NCBI GenBank assembly: GCA_947646735.1
Contig: CANTFK010000015.1
Coordinates: 1-64,000 of the forward strand
Source of the DNA: Peronospora farinosa
Lineage: Eukaryota > Oomycota > Peronosporomycetes > Peronosporales > Peronosporaceae
DNA length: 64,000 nucleotides
Reading direction: 5' to 3'
The notes under the pieces were generated by a model. It made no database searches and was not told where the DNA came from. It worked only from the letters and a program-made list of their open reading frames with translations. Both the position numbers and the translations under genes were made by a program. Each line of letters opens with the position of its first letter. Positions within the stretch are counted from its first letter, which is position 1. Below are positions 1 to 10,251 of this stretch, piece after piece.

Positions 1-229
1 ATCCTGCGGATTGTTCTCCACCAACGGTCTCTCTCCTTCGAGGCCCCTGCCTCTCTGGTCCCCTGTCCCTGACCCACGGCCTATACTTCGAATCCGACTG
101 GAGTCTGGGACCTCCACATCACAAAATTAGCACTTCACCACATACCTAAGCTCAACGGAACTTTAGGAACGGTGACACGTACAACTGTCGCACGACGAAC
201 GGTTATACGTTCACCCTCTAGATCTTCTA

Positions 230-1335
230 GCACCTCAGCATACAGCTGAATCCCTTCAAGGGAATGACGCCGGACATAAAGACCCGACACCCCTGAGCCA
301 ATTAAAAATGACAATGGCTTTCTAGAGCCTTTAATGGTCGCCGACTAAAACAACAAGCCTGGCCTGTGTTCATGCTCCATGGAAACTTCCCCGTAGCCAC
401 CTGGATCTAAGCTCTGTATACCTTTACCTCCTTAAGATTCAACAGGACTTAGTATTTCCCAGTAGGGCGCCCCGCGCCTACCGGGAGTTGACGTTTCCCC
501 CTGTCGTGCTCGCCTTTTGGATTGGAGAAGGGTTACATCTCTGCCAATTTGAACGTTGCTTTCGCAACGGGCAACTAGGGCGGAGGTGCCTTATGCTTCA
601 GCACATGTAACATCTACGGATGATACGTTGCTGCTCTGCAGCTTGAAGATCAGCTTTTTCAGCATGGCTGAGTTCCATGGGCTCGGCCCTGCTAAAGTCG
701 TTTGAATGATACCATGGCAGACCATAGCGATCAGATTTGAAATTAAATTTAGCGGTAAACGATGTGCTTACTGCCTCTTTCAAAGTCGAAGGCTTGGACA
801 CGAAAAACCTCTGTCCTGGCGACCCCAGTACGAAATCCTTCCATATGAATGGTTTCTCGGACTCCTCTGACAGAGGGTCCTTCTGCATAGCAGCAATGAG
901 AGTTCTCAACTCTTGGACATAGTCCGACAATTCTTTCTTACCCTGTCGGGTAGCTAAGAAGCGTGAGCGCACACGATAAGCCGGATTAGGCGGTGAATTC
1001 ACGCAAGTTAATTGCTTTTTAAGCATTTCCCACGTGGGGAAGGCGGCATTTACAGAGACATCGCTCGTTAGAGCCCACTCTTTAGCTCTTCCACCGAGCT
1101 TAGAAATGGCCAGGCCAACTCTTTGCTTATCTGACACAAGCATGGCGGCATCCATTGCCATTTCCATTCCTCGGATCCAGAGAAGAATTTTTTTCCCTCG
1201 TTCCCCTAAAAGGTCTTTACGTTTAAAACGAGTGGGCGAGCCTTTGGCTCTGCATCGGGCACAGGTACCGGGATGTACTGTGTACCTCAATGTAGCAGTC
1301 ACGATGTGGAGACCCCTCCACATATTCGAGCGCAC
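230..1335 (-). pseudogene. Ty3/Gypsy gag-protease remnant, lineage distinct from its neighbour
   Basis: A minus-strand frame from 1335 to 598 encodes a Gypsy-type gag: a capsid-like stretch (K-R-V-G-L-A-I-S-K-L-G-G-R-A-K-E-W-A-L) followed by Y-V-Q-E-L-R-T-L. It continues into a CCHC zinc knuckle at about 569-609 whose fifth position is a stop codon (C-Y-M-C-stop-S-I-R-H-L-R-P-S-C). Further along, at about 273-312, a retropepsin-like motif reads FLIGSGVSGLYV, where a catalytic DSG(A/V)S would be expected, so the aspartate is replaced by glycine. The frame is broken several times and no LTR was found. It is a dead fragment. The sequence differs clearly from the gag at 2946-3561, so it belongs to another Gypsy lineage. 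It may continue left of the window. Confidence 0.75.
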
Positions 1336-1598
1336 GTAAGGATTTCGTTACTACGGAAACATCTGCATCAGCCTTTGAAGTAAATGTCGTCGTCTAGATG
1401 ATCGACGTGTTCCTTTCTTGCATCTTTTCTCGCGTCTCGAGCCCCTGCTCAAGGCTGGCACGTCTCTATCACAGGATGATGACGTACCCCCCCCCCCTCA
1501 GTGGTAGTTCTGTCTTCACCACGTCGGTCTCATGATTACCCTAACTCCGCACATTCTCGTCAATTAAAGGCGGGATATTGTCTTCAACAGCCTCACTT

Positions 1599-2054
1599 TT
1601 ATCGGAAGCTCATTCTCGACCGCATCGGTGACACTCGAAATCTCTGCTTTATCGATGTATGGGTTGGCGGGAGCCCTGCTCGACCGCCTTGAAATTGATA
1701 GGGAGCTTTTGCTCGTCCGATGTGCTTGTACGCAGGAGCCTCTGCTCGACCGCCTCGAAATTGATCGGGAGCCTCTACTCGTCCGATTTGCATTTATTCG
1801 GGAGCCCCTGCTCTACCGCCTCAAAATCTTTCGGGAGCCTCTGCTTGTCTGTGCGAGAGCCCCTGTTCGACCGCCTCGATGTGAATCGGGAATCCGTGTT
1901 CGATCGATGTCTGTGTATGCGAGAACCGCTGTTCGACCGCCTTGTCTATGTCTTTATCAGTGTAACGGAACATAATGCGCACAGAGGGCCATCGCTCTCT
2001 CTGTGTTGACGACTGGTCGTGGCGAGTTCGTTCACGACCCTGACGTGAGGCCAA
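1599..2054 (-). pseudogene. Gypsy element A: protease-RT linker with VEQGLP-type repeats
   Basis: On the minus strand this stretch follows the protease of element A. It encodes repeated phrases such as A-V-E-Q-G-L-S-H and I-E-H-G-F-P-I-H, the same kind of linker found intact at 51343-51975 (V-V-E-Q-G-L-P-x-x-H repeats). The underlying DNA is a tandem repeat of roughly 50 bp (gagcctctgctcgtccga and variants on the plus strand). Several frames are open because of the repeat. RT does not follow: the element is cut near 1600 and abuts the other gag-protease remnant. Function of the linker is unknown. Confidence 0.6.
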
Positions 2055-2059
2055 TCGGA

Positions 2060-2799
2060 TGAAACGACCAACAAATGAGTAACCACTTCACTGACGTCAT
2101 AACCGCTTCGTCGTTTGACGGACCGAGATAGCCAATCTATCTTCGGCTGATACCGTGACAGCCACGGTATCCCAAGTATCCTAAGTATGCAATCAAATGC
2201 ATAGTTCATCTCGTACACCAAAAATTCGTCGTTGCTCTGGAAACCATCGAAAGTGTACGGTAAAACCACTGTTTTACGCGGGACATGTTTTGGTTGTCCA
2301 TCGGCAAGTTTGACAACGATGTCACCTGGACCTTCTCGAACCGTGACAGTCGACGGAGTAGGGACAAACAGGATGCACAAAAGAAGTTGTTGGAAGCGCC
2401 AGAATCTAACAACGCTCGGAGGGGCCGCTTCACTCCAGCAACGATGAAACTGATAATAATCAGTCTCGAATCATCGCGCATGGTGGTGGCATTGAAGTGG
2501 GTATGAATCACTTTGGGGCTAGGAGCCCGAGCTGCCACCTGAGTACTCGGAGCTCCATTTCTGCCAGTAGGGCGCCCCACGCCTACTGGAACCGCTCGTT
2601 TTTTGACGGGACCACCGACGACACAGCTGTCTCCTCGTGAGACAGATGTGTTCATTGTCACCGGCGCTGGTTCTCGACAGACAGCCGCACGATGGCCTGT
2701 TTTACCACAGCGAAAACACTTCATCGTGTTAGGATTGAGAATGTCGCGGCCTAATAATTTGCCGCGACCACAAGAGGACTCGATTGCATCAATTTCCAT
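2060..2799 (-). pseudogene. Gypsy element A: zinc knuckle and aspartic protease
   Basis: The minus frame 2799-2206 begins with an intact nucleocapsid zinc knuckle (C-F-R-C-G-K-T-G-H-R-A-A-V-C, about 2718-2677). It then has a retropepsin domain with the active-site motif ALLDSGASNNFF near 2406. A frameshift near 2380 moves the remaining protease region into another frame (M-N-Y-A-F-D-C-I-L...G-I-P-W-L). That frame runs into a segment ending K-I-D-W-L-S-R-S-V-K-R-R and then THLLVVSSDWPHVRVV, matching the same junction in the plus-strand element at 49-51.4 kb. The catalytic aspartate is kept, but the reading frame is not continuous. Confidence 0.8.
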
Positions 2800-2945
2800 T
2801 GGCTCTGGGCCAGACGTCCGGGAATATTGCGACGCTGCGTGCAGGTACGACGACGCGACATTGTAATCCTCACGAAGCGCGAGGAAAATTCCTCCTCGAG
2901 GGACTTTGGGTTAGCACGTGTGAGGCAGTAACGCGTCATGCCCTC

Positions 2946-3561
2946 TTACATACCAAAGATAAAGACATGGACTTGTGAAGCCATGTCAATTGGCTGCGTG
3001 GTAATGCACGAAGCAAGATGACGTGTCTTCTGCACGTAGTCACGCATCGACAGCTTTCCCTCTCTGAGTGAGAAGAAATCTGCACGCAAGCGAGATTCAT
3101 CTTGAGGAGGCTCGAAAGCCAGTCGTAAGTCACGCTGGATATCGTCCAGCGTAGGAAACGCCGACTCATCTACGACGAGCTTTCCGAAAGCCCATTCCTT
3201 GGCTTTGCCGGCAAGGCGAGACAACATGAAATTGACCTTGGCCGTCGGAGCGTCATTTAATCTTGACGCGATTACAATATCCACCTCGCGAAACCAGCGA
3301 TTAAGGGGGAGACGATCCGGAGTACGTTGACGTCTCCATCTTGATAGCGTCATGGTGCGAAGTGCTCGAGGGAGTCAATACTCGCCAATTCGCTTCGGCG
3401 AGCTCGTGAATCTTAATGTCTTGGATGACGGCACGTTGATCATCGGGCGTTGCTGTGCTCAGCAGCGACGTCACAATAGTTTCACCAAGCACCGCCGCGA
3501 GGCGATGTAGTGCCTGCCACTCCACCGAGGTGAGATGTGGAGAATCAGAATGCCCCAGCAA
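2946..3561 (-). pseudogene. Gypsy element A: gag capsid region
   Basis: Two overlapping minus frames (3561-3301 and 3353-2946) join near 3305 through a frameshift and together make a Gypsy gag. It has an N-terminal helical part (HLTSVEWQALHRLAAVLGE), then [21 protein letters not shown] and [12 protein letters not shown]. The same order and wording occur at 47627-48400 on the plus strand, so the two are copies of one family. It lies directly downstream, in its own direction, of the LTR at 3639-3955. Confidence 0.8.
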
Positions 3562-3638
3562 GAACGCTGGAGCTACCGAATACTATTCCATGTTCATCTC
3601 GAATCTGGTCATTGGAAGGACTAACAAGCTTTAACAGA

Positions 3639-3955
3639 TGTAACGGGATACGAATTCGTTACCGTCTTACATTAAAAGGGCGTTGAGGAAGCAAACTTAA
3701 TCAACTTGTAAATATAATGCTGTTTTATTTTTGTTTTGTTTCCATTTGCAATAAGTGCGAATATGTTTACTAGCTTATGGGAACTACTCAATATGGAAGT
3801 CAATTTATCATTAACTAATTATCGGGTCAGGCACCCCAGCAATAAACCAGTTATATAATGACGCGCAGTATTCGCTGATGTGATACTGTCCTATGCCTAC
3901 TTATATCATGATGTTTATTCCTATAACTACTTATGTAATAGGTTGTCCCATTACA
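3639..3955 (-). repeat. 317-bp Gypsy LTR (5' LTR of element A)
   Basis: Sequence starts TGTAACGGG and ends CCATTACA on the plus strand, giving the usual TG...CA ends. A second copy of exactly the same length sits at 44351-44667, and a related LTR precedes the plus-strand gag at 47238-47526. Comparison with that one shows the coding direction is minus. Immediately after the LTR, in the minus direction, a stretch at about 3614-3638 aligns with the primer-binding region after 47526 but has lost the TGGTAGCA core. Flanking 5-mers (acaga / aagtc) do not match, so no target duplication survives. On the right it abuts a truncated plus-strand pol. Confidence 0.8.
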
Positions 3956-4500
3956 AAGTCAAAATCTTAAACTTTAATAGCAATATTGTCGAGCGAAGCT
4001 CAGTGACACCTATTGGAACGGCACGAGCTTCGTCGAGTGATACTCATAGTAATAGAGATTCACTGGATGTCGGTAATGGCATCGGCTCTCATATAGAGTA
4101 AGTGAAGGTCGATGACCTTGTTAAGGGTATTGGTTGTAATAGTGATACACTGGATGTCGGTAATGACATCGGTTCTCGTATGGAGCAAGTTCAGGTCGAG
4201 GAATCTATCGACCTTGAGGATGATAATATCCTGAGCACGACAAAAGGTACGGTATTGTTAATGAGACGGCAACGTCGCCAGATGGCGGCTGCGAGACGCA
4301 AGACGTCTGTTTCATCGCGTGGTTGTGTCAGTGAACAACTGTACATCCTGGTCAATGGAGTGACAGGTGATGTAGATGGTGAGGTTGACTTTGAGGTCCT
4401 CCCATCGTTAAAAGCTCTGTTAGAGCTAGACGAAATGTTTGTGGATGAATTTCATCAAGCCTTGAGGGCTGGTGATCTATCCGATATGGTGGTTCTGTGA
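3956..4500 (+). pseudogene. Gypsy element B1: linker upstream of RT
   Basis: The open frame 4102-4500 and the stretch before it encode an acidic linker with two degenerate tandem copies of about 110 bp (ctggatgtcggtaatg...atcgg occurs at about 4065 and 4150). The linker ends [17 protein letters not shown]. Its position before the RT start and its low complexity match the protease-RT linkers of the other Gypsy copies, but the sequence is not the same repeat. The 5' part of the element (gag, protease) is missing; the element begins abruptly at the neighbouring LTR. Confidence 0.5.
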
Positions 4501-4643
4501 CCGGACTTTCAGCTGAACTCATCTTCGCTTATAAATGAGGTAGTCCTTAGAGATACAAAGGCGGCACTTAGTGCACGTGGTGGATCCTCTATATTGAAGA
4601 ACTTTTCGGATCACTACTATCCTTTAGTTAGGAATTTCAGGAC

Positions 4644-5710
4644 GTGGTGTGTCATGATCCACCGTCTGTTCTACCTCCTGATAGAGGTGTACATCACGAG
4701 ATTGACTTGGTTCCTGGAACCAAATACTGCGTAACACGGAAGTGGCCTCTACCAAAAGAGCAGTGTGACTTCATTGACAAGTCCTTTCGTGCAAAGAACG
4801 CGGCGGGTATGGTGCGCGAGAGTAAATCTCCGCACTCGACACCTACTTTCTGTGTCAAGAAACCCAATGGTAAGTGGCGCATTTTCATGCTTATAATAAG
4901 CTCAATGGAGCCACTATATCTGCATAGACGCCAATTCCTAGAAAGAATGTTCTTCAGAACAATAAGGTCGGTTGTACTATGTACAGTACTCTTGGAAAAC
5001 TTCGTGTTGCGTCGCGTGGTTGGTGGTGGTCGACGGTTATCACCAACTGCTCATGCGGACTAGCGATATTACGCTCACCGCGTTTTGTACTCCGAGCGGT
5101 ATGCTCTGGGAGTGGTTGGTTATGCCCCCCAGGGGCTGTAGAATGCTCCGGTTACGTTTAACCGTTTGTTGACGTAATTGTTTTGACGTCATCGAAGCTG
5201 TGTACAAACATATTTCGATGACATTTTTGTTCATAGTCGTGCTGAACATGGGCGGTCTGATGCCGAGAACCATGTTGTTCATTACGAGCTGTTGTCGAGT
5301 GCATGCGCGCTAATAAACTCTATTCTAATGCATTTAAGTGCATCTTCGGTGCCGACGAGATTTCCTTTTTAGGGTGCTTCATTGGGAAGCGAGGCCTCAG
5401 AGAGGATCCCGCGAAGGTCAAAGCCATACTTGAGTGAACCGTTCCACAGTCCCAGAAGGACTTGTGTAAGTGGCTTGGCCTTGCCAATCACTTGCATAAG
5501 TAAAGCGAGAATTATGCTGATATGGCTAGGCAATTATTCAATCTCCCTGAAAAGGATGGGGAATGCTGTTGGCATACCAAACACGAGGACACTTTTCAAG
5601 CGGTAAAATATGTCTTCTTCATGCCCCGATTCTGGCTTTGCCAGATCCTGTTTAACCTTTTAGTGTCGTATGCAACGCGTCGTATTTTGCCATTAGAAGT
5701 GCTCTGTTGA
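4644..5710 (+). pseudogene. Gypsy element B1: reverse transcriptase, multiply frameshifted
   Basis: RT begins with the family signature [20 protein letters not shown] and continues to P-H-S-T-P-T-F-C-V-K-K-P-N-G-K-W-R-I. It then breaks up into several frames. TPSGMLWEWLVMP lies near 5091-5130. The catalytic YxDD box reads Y-F-D-D-I-F-V-H-S-R near 5211-5240. The thumb region (D-P-A-K-V-K-A-I, then W-L-G-L-A-N-H-L-H-K) lies near 5410-5500. At least four frame changes and several stops are present, so it cannot make a functional protein. Confidence 0.8.
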
Positions 5711-5759
5711 AAACAGATGATGAAGTGCGTGAGCATATGATCGCCTTCGAATCTCGTTA

Positions 5760-6060
5760 GCTGAATGCTGCAGAGAAAACTATCCAGTTCATGATAAAGA
5801 GCTACTTGCGATGAAGTATGCCCTGGTCAACTTCAGAGTTCATCTGCTTGGCTCGAAGCCTTTTGTAATCTATACCGATCATGCGTCTTTACGCACTGCG
5901 ACTCAGTCACCTCATCTCTCGAATAAATTGGCCCGATGGCTTTCATTCTTTGCTGAATTTAACTTCGAGGTGAAGTATAAGCCTGGTAAGCAAAACGCTT
6001 TGGCTGATGCGTTGTCACGCAGACATGACTATGAGCTTGCTCATGTTACGATGTTGTCGT
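5760..6060 (+). pseudogene. Gypsy element B1: RNase H
   Basis: The frame starting at 5811 reads M-K-Y-A-L-V-N-F-R-V-H-L-L-G, then IYTDHASLRTA with the conserved TDH. It continues W-L-S-F-F-A-E-F-N-F-E-V-K-Y-K-P-G-K-Q-N-A-L-A-D-A-L-S-R, the standard end of a Gypsy RNase H. The first catalytic aspartate region lies upstream in a disrupted stretch. A second copy of the same domain from another element starts near 6905. Confidence 0.85.
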
Positions 6061-6898
6061 CTTCGATCATCGATCTCATTCGTACAGCGTACGCTAAAGA
6101 CGATCATTGTGTAGCTTTGCTACATGCTCTTGGCAGTGATGAGTCCAAAGACTCGGACATTAAATTGTCGGCACGATTACGTGCAAAACTTACATCGATC
6201 AGGTGCTGTTGTACTATTGTACTGACGCGAAGGATATACCGCGCATTGTGGTTCCTCATGATGAGGACATAAAGTATCAAATTCTCTATGAGGTACATGA
6301 AACCGCCATCGGTGGTCATTAGGTCGTGAAAAGACCTATGGTTCAGTATGCCAAAGCTACTGGCGGTGAGCACATATGTGCGTACGTGTGAAACATGATA
6401 ACAGATGAAAACCTCGCCCCATTCAGTGGCGCCTCTGGCTAGTTTGTCTATTCCCACTGGGCTTGGGAGTTCATTAGTATGGATTTTGTGTTTGGCCTAC
6501 CGAAAGATTCGCATGGCAACACAGGTATTGAAGTCTTTGTTGACCATTTGAGCAAAATGGCTTACTTAGTGGCTGTTCCGGACTCGATCGATTGTGAAGG
6601 TACAGCGGAACTGTTTATCGATCGATTGTTTCGCCAACATGGCACATGGCATGCCTGTCGCAATTGTTCCTGACCGTGACCCTCGTTTTACGAGTAAGTA
6701 TTCGAAGACCATCCTCCAGGTGCTAGGCACCCGATTGGACATGTCCACAGCGAATCATCCGCAGACCGATGGTCAAACTGAACGTGCTAATCGCGTCGTT
6801 GAGGATATCCTCCGCAGCGTTTGTTCTGAAATGCCTAAGCGTTGGAGCTCTATGCTCCCTGTTATTGAGCTCGCACTTGATAACTTTGTGCACGCATT
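6061..6898 (+). pseudogene. Gypsy element B1: integrase, truncated
   Basis: Integrase core motifs are visible in separate frames. SMDFVFGLPKDSHGNTG at about 6475-6525 gives the first catalytic aspartate, V-P-D-R-D-P-R-F-T-S-K near 6670-6700 the second, and N-H-P-Q-T-D-G-Q-T-E-R-A-N-R near 6755-6790 the glutamate. It stops inside the conserved I-E-L-A-L-D-N stretch near 6890. There the sequence switches, without a stop or gap, into the RNase H of a different copy. The zinc-binding part upstream is badly eroded. Confidence 0.8.
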
Positions 6899-7125
6899 CC
6901 CTTGTGAAGTTTCGGGTGCACCTCTTGGGCACCGAACCTTTTGAGGTTTATACGGATCACGCATCACTTCGAACCGCCATAAATACACCACACCTCTCGC
7001 CTAGAATGGCGATATGGCTAACATTCTCCTCTGAATTTAATTCCAAAGTTGAATATAAGCCGGGTAAGTCGAATGTCTTGGCTGACGCTTTATCGCGCAG
7101 ACCATACTTCGAGGCAAGGCACTAG
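6899..7125 (+). pseudogene. Gypsy element B2: RNase H (second copy)
   Basis: The frame up to 7125 gives LVKFRVHLLGTEPFEVYTDH, then A-S-L-R-T-A and V-E-Y-K-P-G-K-S-N-V-L-A-D-A-L-S-R-R. This is the same C-terminal RNase H segment already present 1.1 kb upstream, but from a diverged element. The order RNase H, integrase, RNase H, integrase shows that 3956-8812 is a mosaic of two elements joined near 6898. Confidence 0.85.
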
Positions 7126-7191
7126 GAAAGTGTGTCTCGCGCGAAAGCACAAGTTGAGTCGTCAACATTGGCATCCATGAAGGTTTAACAT

Positions 7192-8231
7192 GTGACGAGC
7201 TCAATGGCTTTCGATATAAAGGAGTGCTACAGTCAAGACGAACATTGTCGCCTGCTGTTGTATGATTTTGGTGGACGAAAGGTTACCCATCCGTCGCACC
7301 TGAATGCGAAGTTAAATCGCTTTAGTTACAGTGATGGCCTGCTATGGCATCAACTGTCACCCTGTGATCCCTTGAGAATCTATGTCCCTCATGACACAGA
7401 TCTCAAGCTGATGATACTTCAAGAGTGCCATGATGCGCCATCTAGTGGGCATCTGGGCCGTGAAAAGACATTCTTACGAGTGTCAGAGGAATTTTGGTGG
7501 CCCCACCTATATCGGTGGGTGGCCAACTATATTCGCTCTTGTGAAGAGTGTCAGCGCATAAAGCCTGCACCTTTGAACAGTGCGCCACTGAAGCCACTGC
7601 CGATTCCAACTGAGTGTTGGAAGTCGGTCAGTTTGGACTTCATGTTTGGCTTACCACCTGACCATAAAGGCAGGACGGGGCTCGTCGTCTTTGTAGACGC
7701 ACTGAGCAAGATGGCGCATTTAGCACCATGTAGCACCAAGATCTCCGAAATAAAGGCTGCCCTCTTGTTTCTGGATCATGTGTACCGACTACAGGCGATG
7801 CCCGAGTCCCTTGTATCGGGACGGGATCCACGTTTTACGTCAGGTTTTTGGCGTCATGTGTTTGAGCTGCTGGCAAGCAAGCTCCACATGGTAACAGCCG
7901 ATCGTCCCAGACCGTTGGGCAAACAGAACGTACCAATCGAATCGTGAAGATGTATTGCGCACAATATCGACTTTTAAGGAATGGAGCAAGCAATTGCCAT
8001 TCGTGGAGTTCGCTATTAAATAACAGCGCTCACTCCAGTACGGGTGAAACACCGTTTTACATTAACGGACTGCGTCATCCTCGGACGCCAGTTTCGCTTG
8101 TGCGCAGCCCTAGTCTTAGTGGGGGAGGGCCCCTCACTTCGCTCGGTGCGAATGCCAAAGAGGGTCAAAATTGCCCTACTGACACTGCTAATTTAGCAGT
8201 GATTACGATACCGATAGGTAGGCGCGTCTAG
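7192..8231 (+). pseudogene. Gypsy element B2: integrase, one frameshift
   Basis: The frame 7192-7947 holds nearly a whole Gypsy integrase. The HHCC zinc finger reads H-D-A-P-S-S-G-H-L-G then C-E-E-C-Q-R. The first catalytic aspartate lies in S-L-D-F-M-F-G-L-P and the second in G-R-D-P-R-F-T-S. A one-base shift at about 7905 moves the third motif (Q-T-V-G-Q-T-E-R-T-N-R-I-V-K) to another frame. The C-terminal part (N-N-S-A-H-S-S-T-G-E-T-P-F-Y-I-N-G) continues to about 8100. This is the best preserved integrase in the left cluster, but it is still broken. Confidence 0.85.
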
Positions 8232-8233
8232 AA

Positions 8234-8812
8234 ATGCCTGCGCTTCTTAACGATGACACTATCGTGTTATCAACAGCGTCGACCAATGACCGACCTCTTA
8301 AAGATGTCATAGGCGATCTGGATACTAGAAGCGTGAGCGAAGTGATCGAGGCCTCCGTGCTGGACGTGGGTCTCTCATTACCAGTCGCTCATGTATGTCC
8401 AAACGGGTCTTCAGGCGGTCATACACCTGACGATTCCTCGTATTCACAGAGCGTAGATCCAAAGTCAGTCGCGAGACTTGACTTGACAGATCAGCCACCT
8501 CTTTCTTCAGCGCAGCGATCTTTGCCTGTGACTGAACGACAACAGGATAGGCAGCCGCGAATAGTTAAGCGTAATTTCCGCTCATATCTGGCGCCACCTG
8601 TGTTGGTGGATGCGGGTGGGAACACACGCTTCCTTATTGGAAGGCTGTTGGCTTACCGCCATGTGAAGCAAAAGCTCCAGATTCTTGTTTAGTGGAAAGG
8701 ATACTCGAAAAGTTTCGACTCTTGGGAACCAGTTGATGGGCTGCGTGTCGACATGCCTGGTCTGGTGGCTGCTTACGAGCAGAATCACCAGCTGCATTCG
8801 CTCTGCTAAATC
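8234..8812 (+). pseudogene. Gypsy element B2: pol C-terminus with chromodomain
   Basis: A frame from 8234 runs to a TAG at about 8690, and the same frame continues W-K-G-Y-S-K-S-F-D-S-W-E-P-V-D-G-L, then A-A-Y-E-Q-N-H, to a stop near 8809. The WKGY...SWEP pattern followed by an L-x-x-A/Y-E helix is the hallmark of the chromodomain at the end of chromovirus-type integrases, which target modified histone tails. One nonsense codon interrupts the domain just before the WKGY core. Confidence 0.75.
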
Positions 8813-8821
8813 CTGATAGAC

Positions 8822-9770
8822 TAGCAGGCAGCGTGACGAGGAAGAGTTTGGGGTATTTTATCGCCCAATATTCCCTCGCACGCGTCATAGCGAAGCTGAT
8901 TCGCTGCGACCGATGTTTCACTGCATCGGCATACGGTTCAACACGGCGCAGTAACTCTGCCTCGTATTCATCGATTGTTTCATTCTATCGCAACACGAAA
9001 GGGATAAGGAAAGCACGACCACGCGCTTTGTCCTGCCTTTTCCATTATGGAAAGACGCTAAAAAGTTCATTAGCGTCAATAGTATCACGTCTTAAAATCG
9101 TCGCACTATTACCACTCGAGTGTGACCACTCGGATGGCGGTGGCATAGCTGGCAAACCATCACTCACGTAGCCGCCCTCGCGACGGCAAGCTAGTGAGGC
9201 CGACTTTGAAGTCGAAGGGGATTTTTGCTCACCCTCGCCTGAGTCTGACACTCCATTATGGATTGTCAAGACATCATACGTAGGGTTTATAGAGGCGGTA
9301 AATTTAGAATCGCCGACCTGCTGTTGAGTCGCGGCTGTTTCTTTCGAAGCAGCGCGCTCAGTTGTGATCGCTGCTCTCGTTGGCGCAGACGACGAGGCAT
9401 GACCTTCGCTGTCAGGAAGCGTAGAAGCTTCATGAAGGTTGGGTGTCTCAAATGATGGGGACATATAACCAATCAGAGCACTGTGCACATCACCACTTTG
9501 AGGTAATGGCAATGCTGCACTCTCATTGTAGTCAGCAATGAAAGACAGATCATCATCCGCACCATGGTGGGATGGACCAGTGTTTTCTGCTGGCAACCTG
9601 ACATTAGATGTCGGCGTTGCCACAGAGAAAGTTAGCGACGACTGTGAGATATCGCGGCGCGTGCGCTTTGTTTTGGTCGGCATGGGCGCCATTGCAGGCG
9701 ACCCATCAGCCTTTCCACGTTTCAATGACATCGTTTCTTTATTCGATGTATTACAAAATGTAAAAATCAT
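8822..9770 (-). pseudogene. Antisense ORF between pol and 3' LTR of Gypsy element B2
   Basis: On the strand opposite to pol, an open frame runs from ATG at 9770 (a second ATG at 9731 begins M-S-L-K-R-G-K-A-D-G) to a stop at 9045. The same frame then continues with one more stop to about 8822 (ELLRRVEPYADAV, then R-I-S-F-A-M-T-R-A-R-E-Y-W). The protein would be about 315 residues: a basic N-terminus (T-K-T-K-R-T-R-R, possible nuclear signal), a Ser/Thr/Ala-rich middle and a more ordered C-terminus. It ends about 10 bp from the chromodomain stop of pol and starts next to the polypurine tract, so it fills the pol-LTR interval convergently. I do not recognise the family. See the larger antisense gene at 55936-58288, which has the same placement. 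Confidence 0.5.
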
Positions 9771-9774
9771 CTGA

Positions 9775-9788
9775 AAGAGGGGGATGGT
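9775..9788 (+). other. Polypurine tract of Gypsy element B2
   Basis: A 14-base purine-rich run (gaaagagggggatgg region) sits directly before TGTAACGGG. This is where plus-strand DNA synthesis is primed in LTR elements, and it fixes the left end of the 3' LTR at 9789 and the plus orientation of the element. Confidence 0.7.
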
Positions 9789-10251
9789 GTAACGGGCTAA
9801 AATGTCCGCGGTTCGTTAAGTATTCGATACTTAACGGGCAGGATTAAATGGGTACGGAGTACCTTAGGCCTGTCACTTGGGTGTGGCACATCAATGTGAC
9901 CCACCCTCGTGAATGTGATATCCATGGATGGATTCATATTCAACGAGGATGACGCCAGTTGGGACTGGGCGTCATGGTGACGCTTCCAGCAGACGTCATC
10001 AGCGAGCTATATATATTTTAAGCTCGCACGTAAGGATACGTTTCTAAAGAGACGTGTATCCAATCTTTGAATAACTAAACAACTAGTAGTTAAGTTTGTA
10101 TTTAGTTTAATTTCTACTAAATATAAGTCAGTCTTGAATCTACTAAACATCGCACACTGCGCACGAGAAGCTGTATAAGCTTCTGCGTGTCGTAAGTGTA
10201 GATCTTGTCTTAGCAGCTCGTTACGCGGTTCGCTCCAAAGCGACCGGCAAC
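9789..10251 (+). repeat. 3' LTR of Gypsy element B2 (right end uncertain)
   Basis: The LTR begins TGTAACGGG right after the polypurine tract. It contains an 11-bp hairpin-like pair (ttaagtatcgatac-type, 9816-9836) and a TATA-like run (agctatatatattttaag, about 10004-10022), as expected of an LTR promoter. A TG...CA fit puts the right end near 10251 (ggcaaca), but no partner LTR or target duplication confirms it, and the repeat could extend towards 10520. Confidence 0.45.

Noticed and set aside
3639..3955. Target-site duplication around the first 317-bp LTR
   Set aside because: Flanks acaga and aagtc do not match; the right side is a different element, so the original flank is lost.
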